DNA of 5,118 nucleotides, from the NCBI GenBank assembly GCA_021648045.1, contig JAKITM010000134.1:1-5118 (forward strand), read 5' to 3'. This DNA comes from Lysobacterales bacterium. GTDB lineage: Bacteria; Pseudomonadota; Gammaproteobacteria; Xanthomonadales; SZUA-36. The position numbers and the translations under genes are program-made. The notes under the pieces were generated by a model that did no database searches, was not told the origin of the DNA, and saw only the letters and a list, made by a program, of their open reading frames with translations. Of the stretch, positions 1-5,094 are shown one piece after another; positions within the stretch are counted from its first letter, which is position 1, and the number at the start of each line of letters is the position of its first letter.

Positions 1-370
1 CTTTTTCAACATGATCACCCAATGCCACATGGCGCCTAAGCACTACCGAATCCACCCGGGGTGAGACTAGGTAGCTGGTATAGCCATTAGCCTTAATTTC
101 TCCCGGTGCATAAACCCGGTAATCCATTGGTCTGGCATCCAGTACTTCAACTTTGATATCTGCCAAAGATAACTGTTTGGTAGTCAAACTCACAACAGCG
201 GCTTCAGAAGATTCACCGTGCTCATCATGCTCATCGCCATCATCCTGATGTGCATCTTCCGCAGTAGCTTCCTCGGTTTCGGAATGCTCGTGTTCATCCT
301 CAGCGCTATAAGCTAAATTCATAGTAGCTAACAGCAACGCAAGTATTAATGTTTTTAGTATAATATTCAT
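1..370 (-). CDS. czcB: CzcB-type periplasmic adaptor (membrane fusion protein) of a metal RND efflux pump, 3' end outside window
   Basis: The first 123 codons are present, and the frame is open to the window edge. The protein starts MNIILKTLILALLLATMNLA, a signal peptide with likely cleavage near residue 23 (YSA|ED). Residues 24-58 form a strongly acidic, His-containing linker with histidines at 27, 29, 41, 48 and 51. From residue 59 it matches the start of the HlyD/CzcB adaptor fold: a first beta strand (VVSLTTKQLSLADIKVE), then RVYAPGEIKANGYTSYLVSP and VDSVVLRRHVALGDHVEKG-type barrel-sandwich sequence. Adaptors of this family link the inner-membrane RND pump to the outer-membrane channel, and N-terminal His-rich segments in CzcB-like proteins are thought to bind metal. 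The ATG lies 13 bases after the channel gene stop, so the two are surely co-transcribed. The upstream AGG is only a weak ribosome binding site, which fits translational coupling. CusB-like identity is an alternative; the substrate cannot be told. Confidence 0.88.
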   Translation of the reverse strand, partial: MNIILKTLILALLLATMNLAYSAEDEHEHSETEEATAEDAHQDDGDEHDEHGESSEAAVVSLTTKQLSLADIKVEVLDARPMDYRVYAPGEIKANGYTSYLVSPRVDSVVLRRHVALGDHVEK

Positions 371-383
371 AGTGATAGCCTAA

Positions 384-1643
384 TTATTGGGTTAGTTGCT
401 GCAAAGCAGTTTTGAGTTGTCCGGTCTGAAACAGCCAGTCGATCCGGGCTAGGTAAAACTGTGTACCCAGCTCAATACCGGCAGCCAGTCCCTCGCTGCG
501 TTGTTGCAAGGCAAGCAGGTATTCTGTGGTGCTTAGGTCGCCGCTTTGCCACTGCATTTCCAGCAAGCTGCCACTGCGTTCACCACGCCCTTGCATCAAA
601 CCCTGCCAGCGTTGATATCGCTGTTGGTATTCCTGTAAGGAAGCCTTACTGGCCACTATTGCAAACTGCTGGCGGCGTTTAGTTGCCATGTACTGTGCCT
701 CGGCAGCCAGTGCTTGCTGATTGGCAGCGCGTGCCTCAGCATTAAAGTTATTGCGGATATGTAAAGGAATCGAGAAGTTCAGGGCAATCACATTATCGCC
801 TGCAGATTTGCCTGCGTTGAGGCCGATAGTGGGGTCAGCTTTGGTTTCCAAGTTGGCAAGCTGGGCGCTGCGTTGTAACAGTTCCCAGTCAGCTTTAGCT
901 GCAATCACAGCATTATGTGAATTCAGCCATTGCTTGATTTGTTCAGGGCTAGTGCTAAAGACTTTATCAGTTACCCATAAGTTTTCCGGTATTTTATTAG
1001 CGTTGGCACTCCAGTCCGGGAGCAACTCCTGCAGCCGTGCCTCAACCTGTCTAAGCCGGGATTGCGCCTGAGCTGTAGCATTTAACCTCTGTGAAAAACT
1101 CAGCAAGGTAAGCTCGGCATCAACCTGGCCAAGGTCTCCAGCAAGTTGACGATCGGTTACCAGCGATATCAAAGTCTCCATCTGTGTTTCTTGCGCAAGT
1201 GCCAGTTCCGACTGCTTGCTGGCAGCCTGCCACTCTATTAGAGCTTGTAATGATTCAGCAATTTTTTGTTGGATGGCAAACCTATATTGTTGCTGAGCGG
1301 CGGTACGACTAAAACCAGCCTGTTGTTTTCTGGTATTGCGTTTACCCCAGATATCCAGCGTCTGGTTTAAGCCCACCCGGTAATTATTACTGTTACCCTC
1401 GCGCTCATATTCGGTATCAAGCTCGGGGTTATACAAAGGTCGTTCGCGCGCCTCTGCCAGTGAATAAGTCGAGTTCATTTGTTCCCGGGCAGCAACAATA
1501 TCCGGGTGCTGTTCAACCTGGGTAAGTATCCAGCTATCCCAGTTAAAATTATCCGCCTGCGCAAATACCAAAGCTGGCGCACACAGGCCGAGTAGCGTAA
1601 AGCTCGTAAAACCTATAAATCTTCTAAAAATATGCCTAATCAT
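384..1643 (-). CDS. czcC: CzcC-type outer-membrane efflux channel (TolC/OEP family) of a metal RND system
   Basis: The 419-residue protein has the usual CzcC length. I chose the ATG at 1643 because it is followed at once by a signal peptide (MIRHIFRRFIGFTSFTLLG..., likely cleavage after A28 or A30) and preceded at 7 bases by GGGAA. An in-frame ATG at 1736 would add 31 polar residues before the signal and is unlikely. Family marks in order: the NPELDTEYE stretch at about 72-80, long Gln/Ala-rich helical segments (about 110-210 and 310-390), DPTIGLNAG near 270 followed by the NFSIPLHIRNN signature near 289-299 (compare PLPLFxRN in CzcC proteins), and SGDLSTTEYLLALQQ near 367-381 before a final amphipathic stretch. 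It would form the trimeric outer-membrane duct of the efflux complex. It sits between the small His/Cys-rich gene and the adaptor gene on one strand, a typical czcICB order. The trailing residues RIDWLFQTGQLKTALQQL are also family-typical. Confidence 0.93.
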   Translation of the reverse strand: MIRHIFRRFIGFTSFTLLGLCAPALVFAQADNFNWDSWILTQVEQHPDIVAAREQMNSTYSLAEARERPLYNPELDTEYEREGNSNNYRVGLNQTLDIWGKRNTRKQQAGFSRTAAQQQYRFAIQQKIAESLQALIEWQAASKQSELALAQETQMETLISLVTDRQLAGDLGQVDAELTLLSFSQRLNATAQAQSRLRQVEARLQELLPDWSANANKIPENLWVTDKVFSTSPEQIKQWLNSHNAVIAAKADWELLQRSAQLANLETKADPTIGLNAGKSAGDNVIALNFSIPLHIRNNFNAEARAANQQALAAEAQYMATKRRQQFAIVASKASLQEYQQRYQRWQGLMQGRGERSGSLLEMQWQSGDLSTTEYLLALQQRSEGLAAGIELGTQFYLARIDWLFQTGQLKTALQQLTQ

Positions 1644-1650
1644 AAAATCG

Positions 1651-1655
1651 TTCCC
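1651..1655 (-). promoter_or_regulatory. Ribosome binding site of the channel gene, decides its start
   Basis: On the minus strand GGGAA lies 7 bases before the ATG at 1643. No comparable site stands before the longer in-frame ATG at 1736, so this supports the shorter protein, whose first residues form a proper signal peptide. Confidence 0.6.
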
Positions 1656-1778
1656 ACTAACGTGTATCACATGCCACAAAGGGCGGTTTATAGTGTGTTT
1701 GTTAATACCTACAGTGCGTTCAGTTCCATATTTCACAGTATTCCCTCTGAAAGGGTTGCGATTTGGATAATAGTGCTC

Positions 1779-1807
1779 GGATTTCAGTGAATAAAATCAC
1801 TAAATCC
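1779..1807 (-). other. Hairpin in the gap between the CzcI-like and channel genes
   Basis: The plus-strand arms are ggatttcagtga and tcactaaatcc, which pair over 11 bp with a single bulged C, around an ataaaa loop. It lies between two co-directional operon genes. On the transcribed (minus) strand it is not followed by a run of U, so it is not a classic terminator. It may be an mRNA-stability or processing element, or a protein-binding site; nothing in the sequence decides between these. Confidence 0.5.
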
Positions 1808-1835
1808 TGTACACAAACGAACGGATAAGCCAGTA

Positions 1836-1852
1836 AATCGACAAAATCGATT
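1836..1852 (-). other. Small 6-bp inverted repeat just after the CzcI-like gene
   Basis: Arms aatcga and tcgatt flank the loop caaaa, about 30 bases past the stop of the small His/Cys-rich gene. The stem is short and AT-rich with no following U tract. Together with the larger hairpin at 1779-1807 it makes a structured intercistronic leader. It could be a weak attenuator or simply chance. Confidence 0.3.
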
Positions 1853-1882
1853 ATTACAGCTTAAGTTTGTAGTAGTTTGTAA

Positions 1883-2245
1883 TTAAACGATTGGGGGGCG
1901 TAGTGCGGGAGACAAAGGCTTGGATATATAGTTAAACAGGTAATCGGAAGGAAGCCCGAATATCCTGGCGTAATTGAAATTATTACTATTCGAAAGAAAT
2001 TCTAGTTGAGTAGGGCTATGACAGTGACAGCAGTGATGACAGTCTAAATCGCCACCTTGTGCAATAGCAGTACTTACATCATCGCTAACTGTCTCAGCAG
2101 GATCCTGATGCTCATGGTCTTTATCAAGTTGCAGGTGCTGATCACCATTTTGGTGCGCCTGATGGTCATCTTCAGCCACGACTGTAACTGACTGCAGCGC
2201 AATCAATACAATTAATAAGTAAGCTAGTCGTTTAGGAGAGATCAA
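1883..2245 (-). CDS. Small exported His/Cys-rich protein, CzcI-like, first gene of the metal efflux operon
   Basis: This 120-residue product has a signal peptide (residues 1-24, ISPKRLAYLLIVLIALQSVT then VVA|ED). A His- and acid-rich stretch follows at 25-50 (HQAHQ, DKDHEHQD), then a dense cluster CHHCCHCH at 69-76 and a C-terminal RPP motif. Small exported proteins of this sort commonly precede czcC genes (CzcI and related families) and are thought to bind metal and modulate the efflux system; the exact role here is inference. The start codon is TTG at 2245. No in-frame ATG exists upstream before a stop, and later starts would destroy the signal peptide. No good Shine-Dalgarno precedes it (nearest GGA is 12 bases away), so translation may be weak or coupled to the tiny frame at 2242-2265. 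It lies 239 bases before the channel gene on the same strand. Confidence 0.82.
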   Translation of the reverse strand: MISPKRLAYLLIVLIALQSVTVVAEDDHQAHQNGDQHLQLDKDHEHQDPAETVSDDVSTAIAQGGDLDCHHCCHCHSPTQLEFLSNSNNFNYARIFGLPSDYLFNYISKPLSPALRPPIV

Positions 2246-2265
2246 AATACCAAGTGTTCCATCAT
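2242..2265 (-). other. Tiny upstream frame (7 codons) whose stop overlaps the TTG start of the CzcI-like gene
   Basis: On the minus strand ATG ATG GAA CAC TTG GTA TTT TGA reads MMEHLVF-stop. Its TGA overlaps the next gene's TTG by two bases (TTGA). Stop/start overlap of this kind is the arrangement used for translational coupling, and the real TTG lacks a convincing ribosome binding site of its own. The tiny frame itself has only a weak AAG-type site, so chance remains likely. Confidence 0.22.
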
Positions 2266-2552
2266 TCTTATTGATTCGATGCGCAGTAGACTATCAGAAA
2301 TTACTGAAGTTCAACAGCTTTGAAAGTTTATTTTACCATTATCTATGAGGGTAGGGGTGTTCTTTCAATGCTTCAGTACCGGCAGGCAATGCACCGATTT
2401 TGCGATTTTGAATTTTACAAAGTAGTTTTTTGGCCAAGCAATGTTTGTTACGAAAAAGTTATTCAAAACAGCACTCTATTTTGTATTAATAGGAAACCTT
2501 GGGGTCAGACTGATCTTCGAGCGAAAATGTAGTAACCTGAATAATAATTAAT

Positions 2553-2589
2553 CAGTGTTGCGCTAGCAAATTCTAGTAGCTCAACACTG
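2553..2589. repeat. Long inverted repeat (8 + 4 bp stem)
   Basis: Arms cagtgttg (2553-2560) and caacactg (2582-2589) are perfectly complementary. After one mismatch gcta (2562-2565) pairs with tagc (2577-2580), leaving an 11-base loop. It sits about 115 bases before the acetyltransferase start and has no U tract on either strand. It could be an operator, an mRNA leader hairpin or a solitary REP-like element. Confidence 0.6.
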
Positions 2590-2692
2590 CAGACAAACCT
2601 GTTTATATTGGGGCATTTCTATAAAATCCATACATATCAACTATATAGTGTGGATTCTCGTTAGGTTCTTTGCTCTTACTTATAAAGTAACC

Positions 2693-2696
2693 GGAG
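2693..2696 (+). promoter_or_regulatory. Ribosome binding site selecting the TTG start of the acetyltransferase gene
   Basis: GGAG lies 6 bases before the TTG at 2703, an ideal spacing. An in-frame TAA at 2688-2690 rules out any earlier start, so the TTG is well supported. Confidence 0.7.
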
Positions 2697-2702
2697 AACA
2701 TT

Positions 2703-3194
2703 TTGACCAACAGTGAGATTAAGTACATTAATGTGTGGCAAAACTGCCCGGAAAAATGGCAAACAGCAACTAAAGACTTTTGGCGTATATTAAATATTTT
2801 GCCAGATGAAGCTGCGTTTATTACACGACTTGAACAACTGTGTACGCTGGCAATCGACGGTGACGAACTCATTGCTGTAAGTACCGCTTTTAAAGTTCAC
2901 TACCAACCCCTTCGTTGTGACCTGTATTTCTTCCGCTGCCTAGTGCTACCTGACTACCGGCGCCAATCTATAGCCCGACACTTGGCCGTCAACTGTCGTG
3001 ATAACCTACAACACTGGGTCTCCGATAATCCTAAGAAGGCTGCAGCGGGGATGGCAACAGTTGTGGAATCACCAAACTTGACTGATTTATCCCATCAAGC
3101 GGTCTGGCCAGCGAGCGGATTAAATCTGGTTGGATATACTCAACAGGGACAGCAGGTAAGGGTGGTCTGGTTCAAAGATGTATTGTTGGATTAG
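2703..3194 (+). CDS. GNAT-family N-acetyltransferase-like protein, substrate unknown
   Basis: This 163-residue soluble protein starts at TTG behind a well-placed GGAG. Its architecture follows the GNAT fold. The N-terminal helices (about 17-48) come first. A strand pair LAIDGDELIAVSTAFKVHY follows at about 49-67. The core strand LYFFRCLVLPDYRR lies at 75-87, leading into motif A. The late region VWPASGLNLVGYTQQGQQVR (134-153) corresponds to the usual 'lyeklGF' segment and last strands. In motif A the canonical Q/R-x-x-G-x-G/A reads R86-R-Q-S-I-A91, so the first glycine that contacts the CoA pyrophosphate is serine. GNAT enzymes move an acyl group from acyl-CoA to an amine; whether this variant is active cannot be told. 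It is a single-gene unit, divergent from the metal operon and closed by its own terminator, so context gives no substrate. Confidence 0.75.
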   Translation: MTNSEIKYINVWQNCPEKWQTATKDFWRILNILPDEAAFITRLEQLCTLAIDGDELIAVSTAFKVHYQPLRCDLYFFRCLVLPDYRRQSIARHLAVNCRDNLQHWVSDNPKKAAAGMATVVESPNLTDLSHQAVWPASGLNLVGYTQQGQQVRVVWFKDVLLD

Positions 3195-3253
3195 TTCGGG
3201 CTCGACTCAGACTCCGAGGATAAGATTTTAACCAACTCACACACCCAGACTTC

Positions 3254-3290
3254 AGGCGAATTTTTACAAGATTCGCCTTTTTCTCTCTTT
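3254..3290 (+). terminator. Rho-independent terminator of the acetyltransferase gene
   Basis: A perfect 8-bp stem aggcgaat/attcgcct with a 9-base loop is followed directly by ttttctctcttt. It begins about 60 bases after the acetyltransferase stop and is correctly oriented for it. Confidence 0.87.
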
Positions 3291-3556
3291 AGCACCTAAG
3301 AGTTCCTTTTTCCTGAATATCATTCTAATTAACTCAGCCCAACAGCACTATTGCTGCTATCTATACCCAATTCACAACACAAAAGCCCAGAAACAGCTTC
3401 ATTAGTTAACTCTAGCCAACTTGTATATTATTCTTTTGATTTCATAGCAATCTAGAAATAGATTAGATATGCCTCATAAGACAATGATATATATGCTAAT
3501 AATAATTCACTTTAATTATTAACATGATCTATAGCAACAGCTCTCTATGCCCACGG
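3291..3556. other. AT-rich gene-free spacer
   Basis: I see no coding frame, RNA gene or clear regulatory site in this stretch. Stops are frequent on both strands. Only very short inverted repeats occur, such as cagca/tgctg near 3344-3357 and aatct/agatt near 3450-3465, which is expected by chance in such composition. Confidence 0.5.
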
Positions 3557-3931
3557 TTAAGCGTCATTTAGAGGTGCCTGTACCCCTGGGCAATACAGCA
3601 AATATTCACCCGGAATCGTCAATACTACACAGCTATAGTATATTATTTAACATAATATACATTATACGCATATCGACATGGGCATAAAAGCAGCATAACT
3701 GAAAACCCTTGATAGTATTTTCTTCAGGAAACGGTCTATTGGGCAAGTGTTGGTTTACGACTTGTTCTAAATTAAATGGCTTTAACCGCTCTATTTCATA
3801 TATTCCGGTAAGTAGTCAAATAATTTAGTAGTGCCTTCCTCTACAATGATACCAACCAAAAGATAGTTGATAAAAGGAATAACCAGCTCCCAACGAAGGT
3901 CAGTTGCAACATATGGCCAATAATTTAGTTC
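3557..3931 (-). pseudogene. Probable decayed, frameshifted gene of unknown function
   Basis: No intact gene lies here, but three consecutive minus-strand open stretches read like real protein. Stretch 1 (3931-3791, 46 codons) contains YVATDLRWELVIPFINYLLV and ends FDYLPEYMK. Stretch 2 (3815-3633, 60 codons, other frame) contains GIYEIERLKPFNLEQVVNQH and then LPNRPFPEENTIKGFQLCCF. Stretch 3 (3646-3557, 29 codons, same frame as stretch 1) reads SCVVLTIPGEYLLYCPGVQA. Stretches 1 and 2 overlap at 3791-3815, so one small indel there would join them as about 100 continuous residues. None has a usable ATG/GTG/TTG start with a ribosome binding site. I recognise no family. Alternatively these are chance open frames; stretch 3 is the weakest. 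Confidence 0.35.
3638..3660. repeat. AT-rich perfect inverted repeat
   Basis: Arms gtatatta (3638-3645) and taatatac (3653-3660) are perfectly complementary around a 7-base spacer (tttaaca). It lies where putative pseudogene stretches 2 and 3 meet. It could be a fossil operator, an insertion scar or a product of AT-rich composition. Confidence 0.45.
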
Positions 3932-4020
3932 TTATGCAGCCGTGTGGACGAGCTTTATATTGTGAGAATGTTAAATATATTGGTGTGTTTCAAAACTAAT
4001 GAGCTTGCCCATACTTGTAT

Positions 4021-4046
4021 TATTAAAATCGAGCGCCCCGCCGCTC
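4021..4046 (-). terminator. Possible Rho-independent terminator after the DUF1287 gene
   Basis: On the minus strand GAGCG and CGCTC pair around a GC-rich loop (GCGGGG), followed by GATTTTAATA. It lies 54 bases after the DUF1287 stop and is much more GC-rich than its surroundings. The stem is only 5 bp and the U run only four long, so efficiency is uncertain. A second dyad, aactac/gtagtt (4062-4079), lies between it and the stop. Confidence 0.42.
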
Positions 4047-4099
4047 TGCCGAGAATTAATGAACTACGGCGTGGTAGTTACAGAAGTAGTTAGCTTGGA

Positions 4100-4714
4100 T
4101 TACTGAGTTAATTCTACGCCGTGGTTATACTTATTTGGCACATATCTATAATGCCCGGTGATTTTATAACTGAATAAAATATCTGATGTTTCAGGTCCAC
4201 TGCCAATATTATGAACAATTAAAGGGTTGCCAGTGTTGGAGTCTAGTTTGTTTATGACGATGCCTATATGGGGTAAGTTTTTTGGCAGCATCCAGGTTAC
4301 AAGATCGCCAGGTTTATAATCGTTTGCAATCTCTGAGATGGGCAAACTTGTACCATGCCGCTTAAAAAATGCTTGTAAATTAGGAACGCGCCTATGGTCG
4401 ATGTTTTTATCAGGCTTAGTTAAACCCCAAATTCGGTTTGATGGATATTTGTTAAAATTGTTGTCAATATCTTCATGGACTAATTTTTGCAGATCAGTTC
4501 CTAACTTACGGTAAGCTCGAATTATTACATCTGTACAGACACCGATATCTGCAGGCACATCACCACCTGGGTACTTAATTGAAAAATATGCTCCGTCGTA
4601 CCTTATGTTATATGTAGCACGCTCTTTTGCAGCGCGCACAATGTCCTGCTCGAAGGTGTTTGCAAACGCACTCTGTGTTATTAATAAAAATGCAATAAAT
4701 ATACTGGTTCGCAT
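4100..4714 (-). CDS. Exported DUF1287 (YijF-like) protein, predicted papain-like/NlpC-P60-type fold
   Basis: The 204-residue protein matches the usual length of DUF1287 proteins such as E. coli YijF. It has a signal peptide (MRTSIFIAFLLITQSAFA|NT). Conserved blocks follow in order: GGDVPADIGVCTDVIIRAYR (about 50-69, with Cys60), LVHEDID, NIDHRRVPNLQAFFKR (about 104-119), KPGDLVTWMLPKNLPHIGIV (134-153, with His149), then IVHNIGSGPETSDILF and ITGHYRY. The Cys60 and His149 pair fits the catalytic layout of papain-like/NlpC-P60-related enzymes, so a periplasmic amidase or peptidase role is plausible; no substrate is established for the family that I can name. The ATG at 4714 gives an ideal signal peptide, but the ribosome binding site is weak (AGAGA). 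A short palindrome (gagattatctc, 4715-4725) touches the start codon. It appears monocistronic, 77 bases downstream of a disrupted gene on the same strand. Confidence 0.88.
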   Translation of the reverse strand: MRTSIFIAFLLITQSAFANTFEQDIVRAAKERATYNIRYDGAYFSIKYPGGDVPADIGVCTDVIIRAYRKLGTDLQKLVHEDIDNNFNKYPSNRIWGLTKPDKNIDHRRVPNLQAFFKRHGTSLPISEIANDYKPGDLVTWMLPKNLPHIGIVINKLDSNTGNPLIVHNIGSGPETSDILFSYKITGHYRYVPNKYNHGVELTQ

Positions 4715-4791
4715 GAGATTATCTCTAAAAAAATATAACCGCCTGAATTAACAAGAGTGAGTTTTGCTTGTTTTAGAGTTTATGAGATTAG

Positions 4792-4996
4792 TTATTTCTG
4801 TCCTTTAAGCCAGCTCATCTGCCAAATCAACATAATTAAAAAAACCACGAAAATCCCCAGAAAGGTCTTTTGTAACAATGGATCTGTTAATGAATTTACT
4901 ATAGGTGCATCTGGTGGGAATCGTGTGAGTATTTCTGTGGCTGTGGGTAGTAGATGGAATAAGATGGTGCTGGAATAAAATAGGTTAACTATCACT
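4792..4996 (-). pseudogene. C-terminal part of a membrane protein gene, apparently interrupted by an insertion sequence
   Basis: About 68 codons survive, ending at the TAA (4792-4794). They encode two hydrophobic segments: LVIVNLFYSSTILFHLLPTA, which begins at the IS boundary, and KTFLGIFVVFLIMLIWQM near the C-terminus. These are joined by a polar stretch with ILTRFPPDAPIVNSL. The protein ends MSWLKGQK. The open frame happens to continue through the IS end to an ATG at 5103, giving a 103-codon chimera. Its first 35 or so residues come from the IS leader read backwards and have no family look or ribosome binding site. I infer that the true 5' end was separated by the IS and lies beyond the window. 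The family is not recognised; an uncharacterised small inner-membrane protein is the best description. Confidence 0.55.
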
Positions 4997-5035
4997 AGTG
5001 TCCCGTTAAGAACGTAAAAAAACAGGCCTGAATCC

Positions 5036-5085
5036 CTTTGTTTTGTTACAATAGAATCACCACAACTCATTGTAAAACAACAAGG
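5036..5085 (+). promoter_or_regulatory. Leader hairpin that could bury the transposase ribosome binding site
   Basis: Inner stem ttacaat (5046-5052) pairs with attgtaa (5069-5075). After a small internal loop, ctttgtt (5036-5042) pairs with aacaagg (5079-5085) with one G-U pair. The outer 3' arm includes most of the Shine-Dalgarno sequence AAGGA. Only transcripts that start upstream of about 5036 contain both arms. Confidence 0.5.
5044..5052 (+). promoter_or_regulatory. Putative extended -10 promoter for the transposase
   Basis: TGTTACAAT fits the extended -10 form TGnTAnAAT, with TACAAT one mismatch from consensus. No good -35 lies 16-18 bases upstream, as is common for extended -10 promoters. 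Transcription would begin at about 5058-5060, inside the loop of the hairpin at 5036-5085. Confidence 0.42.
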
Positions 5086-5094
5086 AAACAGGCC

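Larger units (their letters stand above)
2246..2702. other. Divergent intergenic region between the metal operon and the acetyltransferase gene
   Basis: This stretch of about 450 bases separates two divergently transcribed genes and must hold both promoters, but I see no convincing -35/-10 pair for either. A 70-codon TTG-started plus-strand frame at 2320-2532 has no ribosome binding site and no recognisable protein features, so I do not call it a gene. Notable contents are the word ggggtcagac at 2502-2511 and a hairpin at 2553-2589. No metal-regulator operator (MerR- or CzcR-type dyad) was recognised. Confidence 0.55.

Noticed and set aside
461..1071. Two plus-strand open frames (461-682 and 721-1071)
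   Set aside because: They lie opposite the well-supported channel gene, lack ribosome binding sites and show no protein family features.
1644..1736. Longer start for the channel gene at the ATG at 1736
   Set aside because: It would place 31 polar residues before a clear signal peptide, and no good ribosome binding site precedes it, whereas GGGAA precedes the ATG at 1643.
2266..2330. Promoter for the metal operon (ttgaac with tagtct downstream, minus strand)
   Set aside because: Only 4/6 and 3/6 matches with a 15-base spacer, too weak to annotate.
2320..2532. A 70-codon plus-strand frame with a TTG start
   Set aside because: No ribosome binding site, no recognisable motif, and an odd composition rich in Phe, Cys and Trp. 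Most likely chance.
2603..2872. An 89-codon minus-strand frame
   Set aside because: It overlaps the acetyltransferase start antisense and has no supporting features.
3329..3420. Near-direct repeat ttaactcagcccaac / ttaactctagccaac
   Set aside because: 12 of 15 matches over two copies is weak in AT-rich spacer, with no third copy or flanking structure.
4757..4978. A 73-codon plus-strand frame
   Set aside because: It is antisense to the membrane protein remnant, which has far more convincing hydrophobic segments.
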